From positions 124,001-188,000 of the forward strand of contig NZ_CAJHAZ010000005.1 of assembly GCF_904846525.1 (NCBI RefSeq): 64,000 nucleotides of DNA, given 5' to 3'. Below are positions 1-9,115 of the stretch, one piece after another. A program made the translations under genes and the position numbers. Positions within the stretch are counted from its first letter, which is position 1. Each line of letters starts with the position of its first letter. The notes under the pieces are model-generated. The model worked only from the letters and a program-made list of their open reading frames with translations, ran no database searches and was not told the origin of the DNA. Source of the DNA: Psychrobacter sp. 1044. Its GTDB lineage: Bacteria; Pseudomonadota; Gammaproteobacteria; Pseudomonadales; Moraxellaceae.

Positions 1-899
1 TCTTGCCCTTCAGCAGTCATCACCGGCTGCTCAGAGAGTAGACCCAAACTTTGTAGCACAGTGAATACATTAATATAATGCTCACCAAAGCCCATCCAAA
101 AACGGATATTTGGTACGTCTAAATTGGCGGATAATGAATGCACTTCATCATGACCACTTAAGTAGCTGTTTTGCACGCCAACCACTGGTAAATCGTCAGT
201 ACGCTTCACTTCGAACATTTTATTAGACTGCCACTTGCTGTCCTGCCAAGAGTAAACCGTACCGGTAAATTCACGGAAGTTAATCTCAGGATCGAAGTTA
301 GTAGCGAAGTATTTACCGTGGCTGCCAGCATTGATATCAATGATATCGATATCCGTCACCGAACCTGCATCCATCATGTCATAGCCAAGACGCGCATAGG
401 CGTTGACCATACCGGGGTCAAATCCTGCCCCTAAAATCGCCGTGACATTATTGTCCGCACAGCGCTGTTTGCGCTGCCATTCGTAATTGTCATACCATGG
501 CGGCGTCTCACAAATCTTGCGTGGATCTTCGTGAATGGCGGTATCGATATAAGCAACACCTGTCTCGATACAAGCTTCCAATACCGTCATATTGATAAAT
601 GCCGAACCGACATTGATGACGATTTGGATACCCGACTCTTGAATCAGCTGTATCAGCGCCTGAGTATCCATAGCATCCACTTGGTGCGTATGCAATACTG
701 CAGGCTGCTTGAAGCTATTCTTATCTTTCACGCTTTGGGCGATGGCATCACATTTATCTTGCGTGCGCGAGGCAATATGAATCTCGCCAAGGATATCGTT
801 ATGCATCGCACATTTATGCGCGACCACTTGAGCGACACCGCCGGCTCCGATGATGAGTACGTCTTTTTTGCTAGATTTGGCTTGTTGGTTTGTGTTCAA
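1..899 (-). CDS. Carboxynorspermidine synthase (saccharopine dehydrogenase-like), 3' part missing
   Basis: The protein starts with a Rossmann motif (VLIIGAGGVAQVVAHKCA) about 13 residues in. It continues with stretches typical of carboxynorspermidine/carboxyspermidine dehydrogenases (IVINVGSAFINMTVLEAC, YIDTAIHEDP, ILGAGFDPGMVNAYA). By family knowledge this enzyme condenses a diamine (putrescine or diaminopropane) with aspartate semialdehyde, using NADPH, in the alternative polyamine route. I place the start at a TTG codon at 899, because an AGGAGG Shine-Dalgarno sits 8 nt upstream and no in-frame ATG precedes the Rossmann motif. The frame stays open to the left window edge, so the C-terminus is not visible. 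The next enzyme of the pathway, nspC, lies upstream on the same strand, which supports the call. Confidence 0.9.
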   Translation of the reverse strand, partial: MNTNQQAKSSKKDVLIIGAGGVAQVVAHKCAMHNDILGEIHIASRTQDKCDAIAQSVKDKNSFKQPAVLHTHQVDAMDTQALIQLIQESGIQIVINVGSAFINMTVLEACIETGVAYIDTAIHEDPRKICETPPWYDNYEWQRKQRCADNNVTAILGAGFDPGMVNAYARLGYDMMDAGSVTDIDIIDINAGSHGKYFATNFDPEINFREFTGTVYSWQDSKWQSNKMFEVKRTDDLPVVGVQNSYLSGHDEVHSLSANLDVPNIRFWMGFGEHYINVFTVLQSLGLLSEQPVMTAEGQ

Positions 900-1184
900 T
901 GACCAATCCTCCTTTGTGTCTCTGTCGATACCATCGATAGTGGCGAGTCAAAACAGAAACGAGTGAATGATATGCGTGAATTAAAAAGGAAGACCGAGGA
1001 AAACCCACGCACCCGTCGGGCAAAGCACCATTTGATTGTTGGCTTTTGCCCGTGGCGATTATAACAATTTTTATGAAGTCATCGGTAAAAATAATGTATA
1101 AAAAACAGACGAGTTGAAGTCATCTAAAAACGAACTTAAGTCTTTATTTTGTAAAATTTAAATCAATTAATCAACACAACTAAA
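900..1184. other. Spacer between nspC and the carboxynorspermidine synthase gene
   Basis: No open frame is convincing here. It contains an imperfect inverted repeat (gggcaaag at 1018 and cttttgccc near 1043) that could form a hairpin in the transcript running from nspC toward the dehydrogenase. It also holds the strong ribosome binding site used by the TTG start at 899. The hairpin lacks a T-run, so I do not call it a terminator. Confidence 0.35.
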
Positions 1185-2423
1185 TTAAGATAAGCTGGCT
1201 TTGTAATCTTGATAATCAAATTCGCGCTGCAAATCTATACTGCCATCTAGACGACGAATCACAATCGCCGGCATATTAACACCATTGAACCAGTTCTTTT
1301 TCACCATGGTATAACCTGCGGCATTACCAAAGGTTACGGTATCACCTATTTTTAGGTTATTTGGCAAGGCATACTCACCAAAAATATCGCCCGCCAAACA
1401 AGAACGACCATAAATAATCGTATTATCAGCTGACTTAGCGCTCTCGCTGATGGGTGCGATATTGGTAGGGTCGATATCAAGAGAGGCAATATTCATTAAA
1501 TCACTATTCACAGCCGCTATCGGCGCTGACTCACGGTAAATTAACAAATCAAGCATGTGCGCTTCAATAGATGAATCTACTACAGCGAGATTTTTTTCAT
1601 TGTGCATAGTATCTAAGACGGTCGTGACCAATGACCCAGCACCATGGATACTTGCCTCACCTGGTTCAAGATAAACTTGCACAGCATATTTTTCACTAAA
1701 GCCTTTTAACCTGTCAGCCAGTTTTTCTAGCGGATAATCAGGCGCGATAAAATGAATGCCACCGCCCAAGCTCACCCACTCAAGCTGCGCCAACACTTCG
1801 CCAAATCTATCTTCGATATCGGCTAAGCTTGCGCTAAATGCCTCAAAGCTGTCATTTTCGCAGTTGTTATGAATCATTACCCCAGTAATGTCATCAAGTA
1901 CCGCTGCAATCTTGTTTTTATCATGTTCACCCAAACGGCTAAAAGGACGCGCAGGATCAGCGATTATAAACGATGAATTACTGGTCTTAGGGTTTAAGCG
2001 CAGTCCCACTGGTATATTTTTTGCCGCCGCTTGACCTTTAAAAGCATTTAACTGTGAGATAGAGTTAAAGATAATCTTGTCAGCATAGCTCAATACTTCA
2101 TCGATCTCATCAGCGCTATAGGCGACGCTGTAAGCATGAGTTTCTTTTTTATTATCACTGTCTCTACCTTTACCAAAAGTCTCGTAGCCCAAACGCACTT
2201 CATTGAGTGACGATGACGTTGTGCCGTGCAAATAAGGCTGCATCACATCAAACACGCCCCAAGTGGCAAAGCATTTGAGCGCCAATAATGCTTTAGCGCC
2301 TGATAGCTCACACAGCCGCGAGATAATCTGCATATTGGCCACGATTGCCGCTTCATCGAGCAAATAATAAGGCGTGGGCGGTAGAGATGATTGGGTAGTG
2401 TTTAGCGAAGTTTTTGCATTCAT
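1185..2423 (-). CDS. nspC: Carboxynorspermidine decarboxylase
   Basis: This 412-residue protein is a PLP enzyme of the alanine-racemase-fold decarboxylase group. The N-terminal motif LLALKCFATWGVF carries the PLP-binding lysine at about residue 50. Other visible family features are SLGGGIHF, the PLP-phosphate-binding glycine stretch, YLEPGEA, and GRSCLAGDIFGEY with the catalytic cysteine near the C-terminus. It decarboxylates carboxy(nor)spermidine to the triamine, the last step of the route begun by the dehydrogenase downstream. The gap to that gene is 285 bp, so separate promoters are possible. In many genomes the order is reversed, with the dehydrogenase first. The ATG at 2423 gives the family's usual length. 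Confidence 0.93.
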   Translation of the reverse strand: MNAKTSLNTTQSSLPPTPYYLLDEAAIVANMQIISRLCELSGAKALLALKCFATWGVFDVMQPYLHGTTSSSLNEVRLGYETFGKGRDSDNKKETHAYSVAYSADEIDEVLSYADKIIFNSISQLNAFKGQAAAKNIPVGLRLNPKTSNSSFIIADPARPFSRLGEHDKNKIAAVLDDITGVMIHNNCENDSFEAFSASLADIEDRFGEVLAQLEWVSLGGGIHFIAPDYPLEKLADRLKGFSEKYAVQVYLEPGEASIHGAGSLVTTVLDTMHNEKNLAVVDSSIEAHMLDLLIYRESAPIAAVNSDLMNIASLDIDPTNIAPISESAKSADNTIIYGRSCLAGDIFGEYALPNNLKIGDTVTFGNAAGYTMVKKNWFNGVNMPAIVIRRLDGSIDLQREFDYQDYKASLS

Positions 2424-2513
2424 AAGAGGTTACCTAATAGCTGCTGTTGGCATCATGACAGACATAAATATTTGCGCTATAGTAGACTAAATTCATCATA
2501 ATTAGAATATCTT

Positions 2514-3179
2514 ATGTCACTATCAACCGATTATTCCACTGCTACTAGCCAAGCTTATTCATCGCAGCTCGACCCAAAAAATATTCATTTAGAACATCTT
2601 GATGCTAATGCGCGTACAGTACTGGAGTTTTGGTTCGACAACGACAATGAGCAATATTGGTTTGCGCAAAATGATGCTTTTGATAAGCAAATAAAAGACA
2701 AGTTTGCTGATATTTGGCAAGCTGCCAAGCAAGGTGAATGCGTGACATGGCGTAGCGCAAACGCGCCAACCGATAGCAATAGCTCCATCACGGCGTTGGC
2801 AGGCAGACTAGCAGAAATTATTGTCTTAGATCAGTTTTCGCGTAATTTATGTCGCGGGCAAGCAGGTGCTTTTGCACAAGATAGTATGGCTATCGCATTG
2901 GCACAAGAGGCTATTGGACAACCACACTTTGATACATTACCGACTGAATGGCGCAAGTTTATCATCATGCCATTTATGCATTCTGAATCATTGATGATCC
3001 ATAAGCGCTACTTACCATTGTTTGAAAAATTACATGATGACAATACGCTGGATTTCGAACATCGTCATAAAGATATCATTGAGCAATTCGGTCGCTATCC
3101 GCATCGCAATGACATTTTAGATCGTGAGTCAACGGATGAAGAAGAAGCCTTCTTGCAACAACCGAACTCGTCGTTTTAG
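2514..3179 (+). CDS. DUF924 family protein
   Basis: This 221-residue protein has the conserved signatures of the DUF924 family: VLEFWF near residue 36, LIVLDQFSRNL-like IIVLDQFSRNLCRG in the middle, HSESLMIHKR, and a C-terminal FGRYPHRNDILDRESTDEE(EA)FL. The family is a helical, TPR-like fold of unknown biochemical role, widespread in Proteobacteria. The gene is divergent from nspC with about 90 bp between starts, so the two promoters share this interval. The ATG at 2514 gives an extra 30 or so polar residues before the domain, and no better start is visible. A 15-bp-period repeat array begins 14 bp after the stop codon. Confidence 0.85.
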   Translation: MSLSTDYSTATSQAYSSQLDPKNIHLEHLDANARTVLEFWFDNDNEQYWFAQNDAFDKQIKDKFADIWQAAKQGECVTWRSANAPTDSNSSITALAGRLAEIIVLDQFSRNLCRGQAGAFAQDSMAIALAQEAIGQPHFDTLPTEWRKFIIMPFMHSESLMIHKRYLPLFEKLHDDNTLDFEHRHKDIIEQFGRYPHRNDILDRESTDEEEAFLQQPNSSF

Positions 3180-3192
3180 CGCTTATATATTT

Positions 3193-3237
3193 ATATGGTT
3201 TATTGCAATATGATTTATTCCAATATAGTTACTTCAA
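3193..3237. repeat. 15-bp-period tandem array, 3 units, after the DUF924 gene
   Basis: Three consecutive 15-bp units (atatggtttattgca, atatgatttattcca, atatagttacttcaa) lie just downstream of the DUF924 stop codon. The first two differ at two positions and the third is more diverged. The period matches that of the arrays at 5170, 27048, 29836 and 43169. Its membership of the same family is less clear than for the others. Confidence 0.55.
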
Positions 3238-3413
3238 CTCAAAAGAAGTGTGAAGTACAAGGCAACCAAGTATAGGCATATACACTATTTCAAGCGAGAT
3301 GAACACTGAACTTTTTTATAGTGCAATGGCTTGATTTTACTTACTCTTTAGATACTTTCGTTCAGATTGGTGTTTCTATTCAGATTAAGAACACATCTTA
3401 GTTCACCTAATTA

Positions 3414-4631
3414 TTAGTTCACTATCCCTGTCGTAAAGGTAAAGCTCTCACGCTCTATAGTTTTATTATCCACTAAAATATCAAAGCTGACACGGTAGTC
3501 ACTGTTGCCATGTAAACCACAGTTTTTGTCTTTTTTACTGGCAATCTGGCAGCTTTTTAAATTATCAGTGATTGGTAATATAAAAGCTTCGTTTGCTGGT
3601 AGTGCATTTGCCGTATTTTTATAGGGATCTTGGCGATAGTCTAGCAGCTCAATCGGTACATCGATATTTCGCTGGATATCATGGAATGTCACATTGCTGA
3701 TATCAATCGTTCGAGCAGATGGCATATTGATATAAATGGGTTGCCCGATAGGATCCACTCGCAAGTCACGCCCTGTATGCTTGACAGGATCTGGCGTCTC
3801 ATTATATAGCGCGGTTACTGTATCCGTCACGCCTTCACATGGATAAGTAAATACGCCTTTAATCGTATTATCTTTAGTCGCTTGGGTCGCTGCTGCATGG
3901 TTGACCAATACATAACCTTGGTTATTCGCCGCCTCTTTATTGTATGGCTTATAGACAACCACGCCAGTACCCGTGACGCTTGCACTAGGCATCATTAATG
4001 AACGCAAATGGTAAGGTGCTGCCAGCAGGGACTTTGCCATCGAGCCTGCCACAACATCTGAGCGAATAAGATTGCCTGCTGAACTATAGTAGATAGATTG
4101 GGCGATATTCTCAGTCACACCATATCGTACATTTGGGTAATTTGCATTTGATAAGCGATCGGTAAAACTGAGCCCACCAAAAAATGGATTATTGCTACTG
4201 GTAACGCCCGAAATATCTGCAATCTTATTTTCGTAATGCGCACTGAATACGGTTGGTGAGCTATTGGCAAAGACGTATTTAATATAATTTGCATGTTTAA
4301 TGGCAACACCATCAAGCGCGGTATCAACAGATAAACCGCTTAGACCACAGCTGGTACGCGCCAAACTGAACTTATTGTTGGCAATTAATGCAGCCTTTAC
4401 CTCATTAGTAGCAGTAGTACTATCAGGTTGGTCGTCAACATTATCGCTTGAATTATCATTGGGCTGATCGTTTGGCTCGATAGCAGGTGAGTTCGGGCTT
4501 GGCGCATTGGTATTAGAGCTGCTATCAGAGCCACCACCGCCCCCACCACAAGCCGTTATAAATACTGTCAAAAAAAGCACTGCAGCAAGATTTTTCTGTG
4601 GCGTACTGATTGGTAGCGTACTGAGCGTCAT
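3414..4631 (-). CDS. CAP (SCP/PR-1)-domain lipoprotein
   Basis: This 405-residue protein starts with a lipoprotein signal peptide ending in the lipobox FITAC, putting the lipidated cysteine at residue 28. A Gly run and a low-complexity Ser/Asn/Pro/Asp linker follow to about residue 75. The next part reads as a CAP domain: an opening helix with RTSCGLSGLSVDTALDGVAIKHANYI, then SAHYENK, the RLSNANYPNVRYGVTENIA block and a later PYHLRSLMMP segment. The remaining 150 residues look like an added beta-rich domain. The likely location is the outer membrane or periplasm. CAP proteins have varied roles, and I cannot assign a substrate. It stands alone between DUF924 and a MITE-like element. Confidence 0.75.
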   Translation of the reverse strand: MTLSTLPISTPQKNLAAVLFLTVFITACGGGGGGSDSSSNTNAPSPNSPAIEPNDQPNDNSSDNVDDQPDSTTATNEVKAALIANNKFSLARTSCGLSGLSVDTALDGVAIKHANYIKYVFANSSPTVFSAHYENKIADISGVTSSNNPFFGGLSFTDRLSNANYPNVRYGVTENIAQSIYYSSAGNLIRSDVVAGSMAKSLLAAPYHLRSLMMPSASVTGTGVVVYKPYNKEAANNQGYVLVNHAAATQATKDNTIKGVFTYPCEGVTDTVTALYNETPDPVKHTGRDLRVDPIGQPIYINMPSARTIDISNVTFHDIQRNIDVPIELLDYRQDPYKNTANALPANEAFILPITDNLKSCQIASKKDKNCGLHGNSDYRVSFDILVDNKTIERESFTFTTGIVN

Positions 4632-4719
4632 TTTTTATCCTATAGAATAATAGCGCGTATATAAGTCAATAAATTCCAGCGTTAAGTATGTGGACATAAA
4701 CTAAGTAGACTTAAGCTGC

Positions 4720-5013
4720 TAGGGCGTGTTGAACATTCACAAATAGGCACTGCTGATGGTTAAAATTGTTCCAGACAAGGCGCAAGTCGACGATAATGTT
4801 AATACCTTAGCTAGAATTGCAACGCCCTGCTTGTAAATAGCTGGGGGCAATTTTAGTATCAGCTCCAATATTAACAGAAGGGGACAGAACTCTTTTTTGC
4901 CGCTTCATTGTTAAAAATATACGCTTAGAATGACTAAACTTACTATTTTTAACGTCGAATCGCCTGCAAAATAGTCCCTGTCAGTGCCATAGTCGAATGT
5001 TCAACACGCCCTA
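4720..5013. mobile_element. MITE-like element with perfect 19-bp terminal inverted repeats
   Basis: The left end tagggcgtgttgaacattc (4720-4738) is the exact reverse complement of the right end at 4995-5013, enclosing 294 bp in all. No open frame of note lies inside. The ends begin and finish with TA, which would fit a TA target duplication with 17-bp repeats; otherwise no target duplication is seen. Single similar ends occur at 27123, 28664 and 57050. It is probably a non-autonomous element moved by an insertion-sequence transposase encoded elsewhere. Confidence 0.75.
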
Positions 5014-5169
5014 ACATCACAGTATTGAATTTATTTGTAATTGCATTGTAATACAGTCCATAAATTTTTACTTGGTGTTTCTTGAAGACTGATACGTTCA
5101 TTATAGACTGTCTTATTTTTAGTCATGACTATTTTTGCTTAGGCTATTTTAAAGAAGCACGCTCAGCTT

Positions 5170-5228
5170 AACGTTTATTTTTAAGTGCTTTATTTTTAAG
5201 CGACTTGTTCTTAAGTGGCTTTCTCTAA
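5170..5228. repeat. 15-bp-period tandem array overlapping the 3' end of rnhB
   Basis: Units such as gtgctttatttttaa (5185-5199), gcgacttgttcttaa (5200-5214) and gtggctttctctaa (5215-5228) follow one another with a 15-bp step, and a further degenerate copy lies to the left. The array runs across the rnhB stop codon at 5211-5213, so the last codons of rnhB are part of it. The units resemble those at 43169 (for example atgactttctgttaa). Confidence 0.6.
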
Positions 5229-6065
5229 TGACTTTCTGACTGGTGCAAAACTACGTCTATGCGCAGATAATACGCCGTATTTTTCGATCGCCTCCATGTG
5301 TGCACGTGTTGGATAGCCTTTATGTTTGGCGATACCGTATTCTGGATGCTTGGCATCAAGCGCATACATGGCTTTGTCACGACTGACTTTAGCCAATATA
5401 CTGGCGGCAGCAATGCTGGTATGACGCGCATCGCCCTTTACCCATGCTTGGCAATCGACAATCGATTTTTCTATACCCAATTCAGCGAGCATTGACTCAT
5501 TTAATTCAGGGCAGCGATTACCATCGAATAAAACTTCGACCTGCCTCATAGAGTTTACAAGATGATGAGCAATGGCTTTTAACAACACTTCGGTACATAA
5601 GCGCATACCGAGCATCGTCGCTTGCAAGATATTGACTTGATCGATGACCGCTGCTGGGATCTCGGCGACAACATAACCAATAGCATGCTGCTGAACCAAT
5701 GGATAAAGTCGGTCACGCTTCTTTTCACTCAGCTGCTTGGAGTCGGTCAAGATAGATAATGGCGTGTCCTTTAATGGCTGCATCTCAATCAATCCTGACC
5801 AAGTTTTAGGCAATATCGCAGCAGCCACATTGACGCTACCGAGCAACGGCCCACGTCCTGCTTCATCAACGCCCATTTGTAGCGTTGACTGCTGTAAGCC
5901 TTGCTCTACCTTGATCGGATACTGAGCAAGTAGCTCATCAATATCTACCTCACCCGATAAACAAATAGGCTCAACCAGCTGTAGATATTGACCTTTGATA
6001 TCAATTTGCTCAATACTTACTTCGATCGGGGTGACAGAGTTGTGGGTTTGGTACTGGTTACTCAT
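5211..6065 (-). CDS. rnhB: Ribonuclease HII with N-terminal extension
   Basis: This 284-residue protein contains the RNase HII core: [15 protein letters not shown], with catalytic Asp and Glu at about residues 67-68, a central LFDGNRCPE segment, and [20 protein letters not shown]. The enzyme removes ribonucleotides from DNA and degrades RNA in RNA-DNA hybrids. The typical bacterial protein begins only 10-20 residues before the DEAGRG motif. Here some 60 residues precede it, with no other in-frame start except Met64 inside the motif, so the extension seems genuine. The gene follows lpxB by 73 bp on the same strand, as in the classic lpx cluster. The final codons lie in a tandem repeat array. 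Confidence 0.93.
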   Translation of the reverse strand: MSNQYQTHNSVTPIEVSIEQIDIKGQYLQLVEPICLSGEVDIDELLAQYPIKVEQGLQQSTLQMGVDEAGRGPLLGSVNVAAAILPKTWSGLIEMQPLKDTPLSILTDSKQLSEKKRDRLYPLVQQHAIGYVVAEIPAAVIDQVNILQATMLGMRLCTEVLLKAIAHHLVNSMRQVEVLFDGNRCPELNESMLAELGIEKSIVDCQAWVKGDARHTSIAAASILAKVSRDKAMYALDAKHPEYGIAKHKGYPTRAHMEAIEKYGVLSAHRRSFAPVRKSLEKAT

Positions 6066-6138
6066 AGGGGCGCGGTATCTTTGTTATTAGGTATCTTTGT
6101 AATTAATAGAAGAAGAAATGATCGCAATCAATAATGGC

Positions 6139-7446
6139 TTAAATCCGATGTTTCTCTTGGATAAACCATTGCTCAATCACGCTATTAGCGGGATCATGAT
6201 TACTCTGCTGTTGTAATAAGTGCTTGGTGGCGATGAGATCTTTTAATTGCTCAGCATAGGCACGCGGTTGCAATAGCCGCATGACCGTACGACAGATATT
6301 GTCACCACTCGCCTGCTCTTGGATCAGCTCAGGAACGATTGCAGTATTAGCCAAAATATTGGGCAGCGCCACATAAGGCACTTTGACCAAGCGTTTGGCA
6401 ATCTGATAGGTGAGCTTATTTAATTGATAAACCACCACCATCGGTCGCTCTAACAGCATCGCCTCTAGCGTTGCAGTGCCAGATGCTAGCATTACAATAT
6501 CTGAGGCTGCCATCGCTTGTTGGCTAAAGGCTGGCTGGCTAACATCATAAACCACAACGATGGCAGCACGTAGTTGCTCTGAGCGCTGATCAATAACATC
6601 TTGGACGATATATTGGTGATTCTGGTCGACAGTCGGAATGATAAAGCACAGCTTGGGGTCAAGCAATATCAACTTTTGAATACCATCCAGCATCAATGGC
6701 AAAATAGCCGTGATTTCACCGCGACGAGAGCCTGGCATTACACAAATAAGCTGGCTAACATCGTCAAATCGTTCAATAAAAAACTGCTGCAAGCCATCGT
6801 TGTGCCAAACCAGCTCACTACGGCGCTGATTGATCGGTGTCTCTAATAATGTTTGATCGATCGTACGCAACAGCGGATGACCAACGCATATTGCTGGATG
6901 ATTATGACGCTCATAAACGGACAGCTCAAAGGGGAACAAACACAACACAAGGTCGGTCGCTGCTTTGATATTATGAATACGTGACTCACGCCATGCCCAA
7001 ATAGAAGGGCTGACATACTGCACGCAGAATACGCCTTGCGGTTTTAACTTTTTAGCCACTCTAAGATTAAAATCAGGCGCATCAATGCCGATAAACCAAT
7101 CAATATCAGCGGCTTTAAATGCGCTCAGTAATTCACGGCGCGCTTTAAGCAGGTCAGGCAATTGCGCCATGACTTCTACCAAACCCATTACCGCCAAACG
7201 CTCTAACGGAAAAATGCTTTGCAGCCCTTGCGCTTGCATCTTTGTACCACCGACCCCGACCCACACAATATCACCACGTAGATTATTCATCTGCTGCATG
7301 AAGTCTGCGCCCAAGCTATCCCCTGACACCTCACCTGCGACGATACCGATGACCAATGGCACAGTCTGTAATTCAGCACTTCGAATTTCAGTCTCTGTTT
7401 GGTCTATAAGGTTATGATATTGATCAGGCGTAGCAGAATCTGTCAT
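6139..7446 (-). CDS. lpxB: Lipid-A-disaccharide synthase
   Basis: This 435-residue member of glycosyltransferase family 19 joins UDP-2,3-diacylglucosamine and lipid X to form the lipid A disaccharide at the inner membrane. Visible features are VIGIVAGEVSGDSLGADFM near the N-terminus, YVSPSIWAWRESRI in the middle, the PGSRRGEI nucleotide-binding motif, and ASGTATLEAMLLERPMVVVY toward the C-terminus. About 30 extra residues precede the core. rnhB follows on the same strand, but lpxA and fabZ are not in the window. In the 73-bp gap before rnhB a 16-bp unit (ggtatctttgttatta) is repeated twice. Confidence 0.95.
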   Translation of the reverse strand: MTDSATPDQYHNLIDQTETEIRSAELQTVPLVIGIVAGEVSGDSLGADFMQQMNNLRGDIVWVGVGGTKMQAQGLQSIFPLERLAVMGLVEVMAQLPDLLKARRELLSAFKAADIDWFIGIDAPDFNLRVAKKLKPQGVFCVQYVSPSIWAWRESRIHNIKAATDLVLCLFPFELSVYERHNHPAICVGHPLLRTIDQTLLETPINQRRSELVWHNDGLQQFFIERFDDVSQLICVMPGSRRGEITAILPLMLDGIQKLILLDPKLCFIIPTVDQNHQYIVQDVIDQRSEQLRAAIVVVYDVSQPAFSQQAMAASDIVMLASGTATLEAMLLERPMVVVYQLNKLTYQIAKRLVKVPYVALPNILANTAIVPELIQEQASGDNICRTVMRLLQPRAYAEQLKDLIATKHLLQQQSNHDPANSVIEQWFIQEKHRI

Positions 7447-7873
7447 GACAAGCTCTCGATATTAAAAAATACAATAAATGCATATAAAATAAATGAATGA
7501 TTATTATAAAATATGACGCATAAAATCTGCGCGAAAGCTCTGTGATACCTAAGCATTCGCCATACTCACTATTTTATCGTCATACCTTTTATGTTGTCAT
7601 CATACGTGACGATGATACAAATAGCTAAATTAGCTGATAAAAGCTAGAAATGACCACTTAACGGGTTAATTCGTTTTTCTATACGGACAGATAAATTGAG
7701 TAACAATCTTGCTTGTTGAAGCGCTCATATACGATTGGCGCTGAACAAGTATAACTAAGTTTTGGTTTCCTCATTCCAGTTATCAGTCAATTAACTGCGC
7801 GACTGCCCTTGTCAACCAACACTTTTGTCCGCATAATGAAACTCCCTATAAATCAGCTAGACGATATATAACC
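7447..7873. other. Divergent promoter region of lpxB and the DAHP synthase gene
   Basis: This 427-bp AT-rich interval lies between two divergent genes. I looked for a leader peptide or attenuator ahead of the aromatic-pathway gene and did not see a convincing one. No strong repeats are present. Confidence 0.4.
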
Positions 7874-8956
7874 ATGACAACATCAGTTACCCATAATGCA
7901 GATATTGACGACGTGAATATTGAAAAGTTCATTCCTTTGATCACTCCCGCTGAGCTAAAAACTGAGCTACCTTTATCAGATGCAGCCTATAAAACCGTAT
8001 TAAACGGTCGTAATACCATCCAAAACATCTTGGACGGTAAAGACAAGCGCCTCTTTGTGGTCATCGGCCCCTGCTCTATTCATGATATCAAAGCCGCTCA
8101 CGAATATGCCGATCGTTTGGCCATATTAGCAAAAGAAATCGAAGATAGCGTGTTTGTGGTGATGCGCGTATATTTTGAAAAGCCGCGTACAACCGTTGGC
8201 TGGAAAGGCATGATTAATGACCCTGATATGAATGACAGCTTCGATATCGAAAAAGGTCTGCGTACTGCCCGTAAGCTACTGCTCGATTTGAATGAAAAAG
8301 GTCTTCCTTGCGCCACCGAAGCATTAGACCCGAATACCCCGCAGTACATGCAGGATTTGATTAGCTGGTCAGCGATTGGCGCACGTACCACTGAGAGCCA
8401 AACGCATCGTGAAATGAGTTCAGGCTTATCGTGCCCAGTAGGCTTCAAGAATGGAACAGACGGCGGCATGACAGTCGCTGTTAACGCAATGCAAGCCGTA
8501 AAAGAAGGTCATAGCTTCTTAGGTTTGTCAGCAGATGGCAAAGTCTCAATCATCAAGTCTAAAGGCAACCCTTACGCGCACGTGGTACTTCGCGGTGGTA
8601 ACGGCAAGCCCAACTATGACGAAACTGCGGTTGCACAAGTGGAAAATGAGCTAGCAAAAGGCAAAACCAATAGCAAGATTATGATTGACTCAAGCCATGC
8701 CAACTCAGGTAAAGACCCATATCTACAACCGATGGTTATCCAAAACGTTGCGGAACAAATCCAAAACGGCAATAAATCTATCATCGGTATGATGATTGAG
8801 AGTCATCTAAAGGGTGGCAATCAAAAACTGACCGCTGACTTAAGCCAGCTCGAATATGGCAAGTCTATCACTGACGGTTGCTTAGATTGGGAGAGTACGG
8901 TCACTGCCCTATATAATCTACGTGATATGGTTAAAGACGTTTTGCCTAACCGTTAA
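7874..8956 (+). CDS. 3-deoxy-7-phosphoheptulonate (DAHP) synthase, AroF/G/H type
   Basis: This 360-residue class I (AroF/G/H) DAHP synthase condenses phosphoenolpyruvate and erythrose 4-phosphate, the first step of aromatic amino acid synthesis. Visible motifs are VIGPCSIHDIKAAHEYADRL, MRVYFEKPRTTVGWKG, SWSAIGARTTESQTHREM, GFKNGTDG and IMIDSSHANSGKD, which include the phosphoenolpyruvate- and metal-binding residues. The length is normal. Which amino acid inhibits this isoenzyme cannot be read with confidence from the sequence, so I leave the symbol empty. It is monocistronic and closes with a strong bidirectional terminator shared with pepN. Confidence 0.95.
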   Translation: MTTSVTHNADIDDVNIEKFIPLITPAELKTELPLSDAAYKTVLNGRNTIQNILDGKDKRLFVVIGPCSIHDIKAAHEYADRLAILAKEIEDSVFVVMRVYFEKPRTTVGWKGMINDPDMNDSFDIEKGLRTARKLLLDLNEKGLPCATEALDPNTPQYMQDLISWSAIGARTTESQTHREMSSGLSCPVGFKNGTDGGMTVAVNAMQAVKEGHSFLGLSADGKVSIIKSKGNPYAHVVLRGGNGKPNYDETAVAQVENELAKGKTNSKIMIDSSHANSGKDPYLQPMVIQNVAEQIQNGNKSIIGMMIESHLKGGNQKLTADLSQLEYGKSITDGCLDWESTVTALYNLRDMVKDVLPNR

Positions 8957-9011
8957 TATTGACAGTCCCTCATCACGATAAAGATCACTCTATCTTGATA
9001 AGTTGCTCAGC

Positions 9012-9051
9012 AAAAAGCCCGTCTGACATGATATGTCAGACGGGCTTTTTT
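9012..9051. terminator. Bidirectional terminator between the DAHP synthase gene and pepN
   Basis: This long perfect hairpin has arms agcccgtctgacat and atgtcagacgggct. An A-run lies on its left and a T-run on its right, so it can end transcription from both converging genes. Confidence 0.92.
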
Positions 9052-9115
9052 GTATGCTTTAACTTATTAGATTATCACGTTTAACTTTTCAACTTAACTG
9101 ATAAAATATTACGCT

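Noticed and set aside
531-902. Plus-strand open frame of 123 codons
   Set aside because: It is the shadow of the carboxynorspermidine synthase gene on the minus strand, which has clear family motifs.
1018-1052. Terminator between nspC and the dehydrogenase gene
   Set aside because: The stem is imperfect with a long loop and no T-run.
7447-7873. Possible amino-acid attenuator before the DAHP synthase gene
   Set aside because: No short frame rich in aromatic codons with paired hairpins could be found.
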